Assembly: GCF_002234675.1 (NCBI RefSeq)
Contig: NC_019880.2
Location: 17,039,756 to 17,103,755 of the forward strand
Direction: 5' to 3'
DNA: 64,000 nt
Source of the DNA: Oryzias latipes
Taxonomy: Eukaryota > Chordata > Actinopteri > Beloniformes > Adrianichthyidae
Part shown: positions 59,661 to 64,000 of the stretch, piece by piece
Layout: each line of letters opens with the position of its first letter
Position numbering within the stretch: position 1 is the first letter of the stretch
The notes under the pieces: generated by a model
What the model was told of the DNA's origin: nothing
Seen by the model: the letters and a program-made list of their open reading frames with translations, nothing else
Databases searched by the model: none
Made by a program: the position numbers and the translations under genes

Positions 59661-59741
59661 TGCGCATGTGCACGGTCGAGGTCTATCGGAAGTCAGGTCG
59701 GTCTTAGCGGTAGTCCACATCAAAAAACTCAAAACAGAAAG
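59661..59741 (+). promoter_or_regulatory. tmem50a promoter and non-coding first exon
   Basis: TGCGCATGTGCA at 59661-59672 is one change from the NRF1 consensus TGCGCATGCGCA. About 60 nt further, AACAGAAAG followed by GTAAGAATC gives a strong donor at 59741/59742, predicting a 5' UTR exon spliced to the acceptor before 60245. Confidence 0.5.
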
Positions 59742-60186
59742 GTAAGAATCTTTTTAAAATAGTAAATTAATCCATATTACAACAGCCCGCACATTTTTTA
59801 TTCATTGTTGTCGCTATATGTTAAAACAAATGTACTGTTTTAAGACTACGTAACAAGAAACCTTCAAGGAACTGTTTTGCTAGTACCAAAGCGATGAACA
59901 AAAGAGTCCGACGACACAACAGTTCCACTCTCCTAGTTATTACGTTGTCAGTTTTAATACTTTCAATTCGAAACTGTCAAGAGAACCAATACACGTTTTG
60001 CTTTGAAGTGATACAACTGTCGACTCCAAAGCATGTCGGTGCTTGCGATCCGGGGGGTTTAGCATCATCACCAACAACAGCGATTGCGCACAAATGTTTT
60101 CACTGACTCCTTTCTGATTTACACGCGACGGGAGCGGACTTGCATGTGGAGTATTGGTTTAGATTGGTGTTTGGATCATCTATTGA

Positions 60187-62721
<2,535 letters not shown>

Positions 62722-63795
62722 TGAGCTGCATGTGTCTTTATGTCTACACTCACACCCTCTGCTTTCTGTATTGTATGAGACTAAATAATTCCAACATTTC
62801 CTGAATTTATACTTTTTTTTTTTTTAGCTTTCAAACTAAAATCTTTAATTTATAAGCTTTGTAGTTTATAAGCTGCATTTTACCAACCACACATTTTTAT
62901 AGATGTCTTGACAGGTGGAACATTTCCAAATGTGGCACATGGGTTAAGATGTCTGCCTACATTCAGACCTTTTAGCCATGTTGATAATATGTTAAATGAC
63001 TTGTGTATGACAAAGATGTATATTGGGAGCTTTTTCTATCACTTCCACTTTGGTAGACATTTATGAATAACGTTTTTTTTTTCTGGCCCATGGAGTCTAA
63101 ACTACATAAGCTTTTCCAGTAGATAAAAAAAAAAGTTTCATGTTATCGTGTCTTTAGGGGGGTGTAATCATATGGGGTGTTTTTTTGTTGTTCATGTCTG
63201 TTGTAACACAACCACAGTTCTCAAATGTGTACACCCATTGTGGAATAAACAAGCTCACAGTGCACACCTGAAGCCAACAAAGGTTTCACAACAGAACGGT
63301 GTTGTTGCTGAAAAAGAGATTTGCGTGTACAAGTGCCATGTCCAAAACATCAGGTCATTTTCTGAGAACGATGGCATAAAAAAAAAACTGACATCAATCT
63401 TTCTACTGTCCAGCCTTATTTTTCTGTTTTTCTTCTTATTCACAATCAAAATCTTTAAAAGACCCATGAACTTGATGAGATTTGAGGCAGAGATGAGTCA
63501 CTTTGTAACTTCTTCCTCTGTCTTCTTACTTGCGCACTGCAAGATGAGGAAACTGGAAAACAGACAATGAAATTTTAGGATTCCAAGTATTTGTAAGCGC
63601 AGTGCATCTCTAAAACCTCTATTGATTATCATGCATCATGCCATTATTAACATTTTAAGCCTAATAAGCTTCTATCCTCATATGACACTCAGATTTTAAT
63701 AGTATTTTCTGAATATTTTAGCTCAGGATTAACCAAGCTCAGGATAAGTCACAACGCGTGCAGATATAGATGCTAAAGTTCTGCATGTTTCCCAC
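62722..63795. other. tmem50a 3' UTR and downstream DNA
   Basis: No further gene. Poly-T runs near 62812 and 63070. A 140-codon frame at 63148-63570 has no recognisable similarity. The tmem50a poly(A) site is not clear; AATAAA at about 63243 is one candidate. Confidence 0.4.
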
Positions 63796-64000
63796 TTGGA
63801 ACCATTGACTGTATAGAAGAACTGGACCGAGTGAGCGTGATGTCACCCATAGAAATGGTTCACTTCCAGCTCCATCAAATGAAGTCAATTCAGTTGCCAT
63901 TTTTTTCGTGATACAGACATCAGTAAGTAGTGATTGGTCTGAGCCAACATCTCTATGGCAACCACACAAGCCAATCAGGGGTGAGTTTACACTCCTTCCA
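63796..64000 (+). repeat. Dispersed repeat with 'gtgatgtcac' motif, copy 2 (cut by window end)
   Basis: Aligns with 25630-25850 in the same orientation: GAGTGAGCGTGATGTCACCC, CACTTCCAGCTCC, GTTGCCAT, ACAGACATCAGTAAG and ATGGCAAC. It runs to the window edge, so its right limit is unknown. Confidence 0.55.

Noticed and set aside
63148-63570. 140-codon frame downstream of tmem50a
   Set aside because: Composition of AT-rich non-coding DNA, no homology recognised; tmem50a already ends at 62721 with its conserved C-terminus.

Overview
The window is nuclear DNA from a ray-finned fish, probably a percomorph or medaka-like teleost. Evidence: spliced vertebrate genes with short GT-AG introns, AT-rich intergenic DNA full of miniature DNA transposons, a tRNA-derived SINE, an L2-like 3' tail and two nearly intact non-LTR retrotransposons. 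The species cannot be fixed from the sequence alone. The conserved genes syf2, rsrp1 and tmem50a match the human 1p36.11 neighbourhood (SYF2-RSRP1-TMEM50A); here mgst3 lies between rsrp1 and tmem50a.

Layout. 1-35,034: no protein-coding gene could be recognised. It holds dispersed repeats: TTAA-flanked elements with P2X7-like coding relics, an 8-bp-TSD hAT element, a nested Harbinger-like element, hairpin elements, SINE copies and L2 remnants, plus two weak exon candidates. 35,035-39,403 (+): syf2, seven coding exons. 40,942-43,109 and 44,639-46,726 (-): two tandem rsrp1 copies, tail-to-tail with syf2, each with a separate 5' UTR exon, a TATA-like promoter and perfect heat-shock elements. 47,700-50,747 (+): a LINE with endonuclease and reverse transcriptase but a mutated YADD box. 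50,748-51,035: a tRNA-SINE. 51,873-57,025 (+): a full-ORF I/Nimb-type LINE (gag-like ORF1 plus EN-RT-RNase H ORF2) with a (GAA)n tail and a 13-bp target-site duplication, inserted about 120 bp upstream of the mgst3 start codon. 57,158-58,288 (+): mgst3. 60,247-62,721 (+): tmem50a with an upstream non-coding exon. The window ends in a dispersed repeat.

Two host genes concern RNA splicing: syf2 (NineTeen-complex-associated factor) and rsrp1 (RS-domain protein). mgst3 and tmem50a encode small multi-pass membrane proteins. They are ordinary neighbours, not an operon. The most notable points are the rsrp1 pair (patchwork gene conversion, an identical in-frame 78-nt intron, four heat-shock elements), the young I/Nimb insertion that split the mgst3 upstream region, and the TTAA-flanked repeat family.
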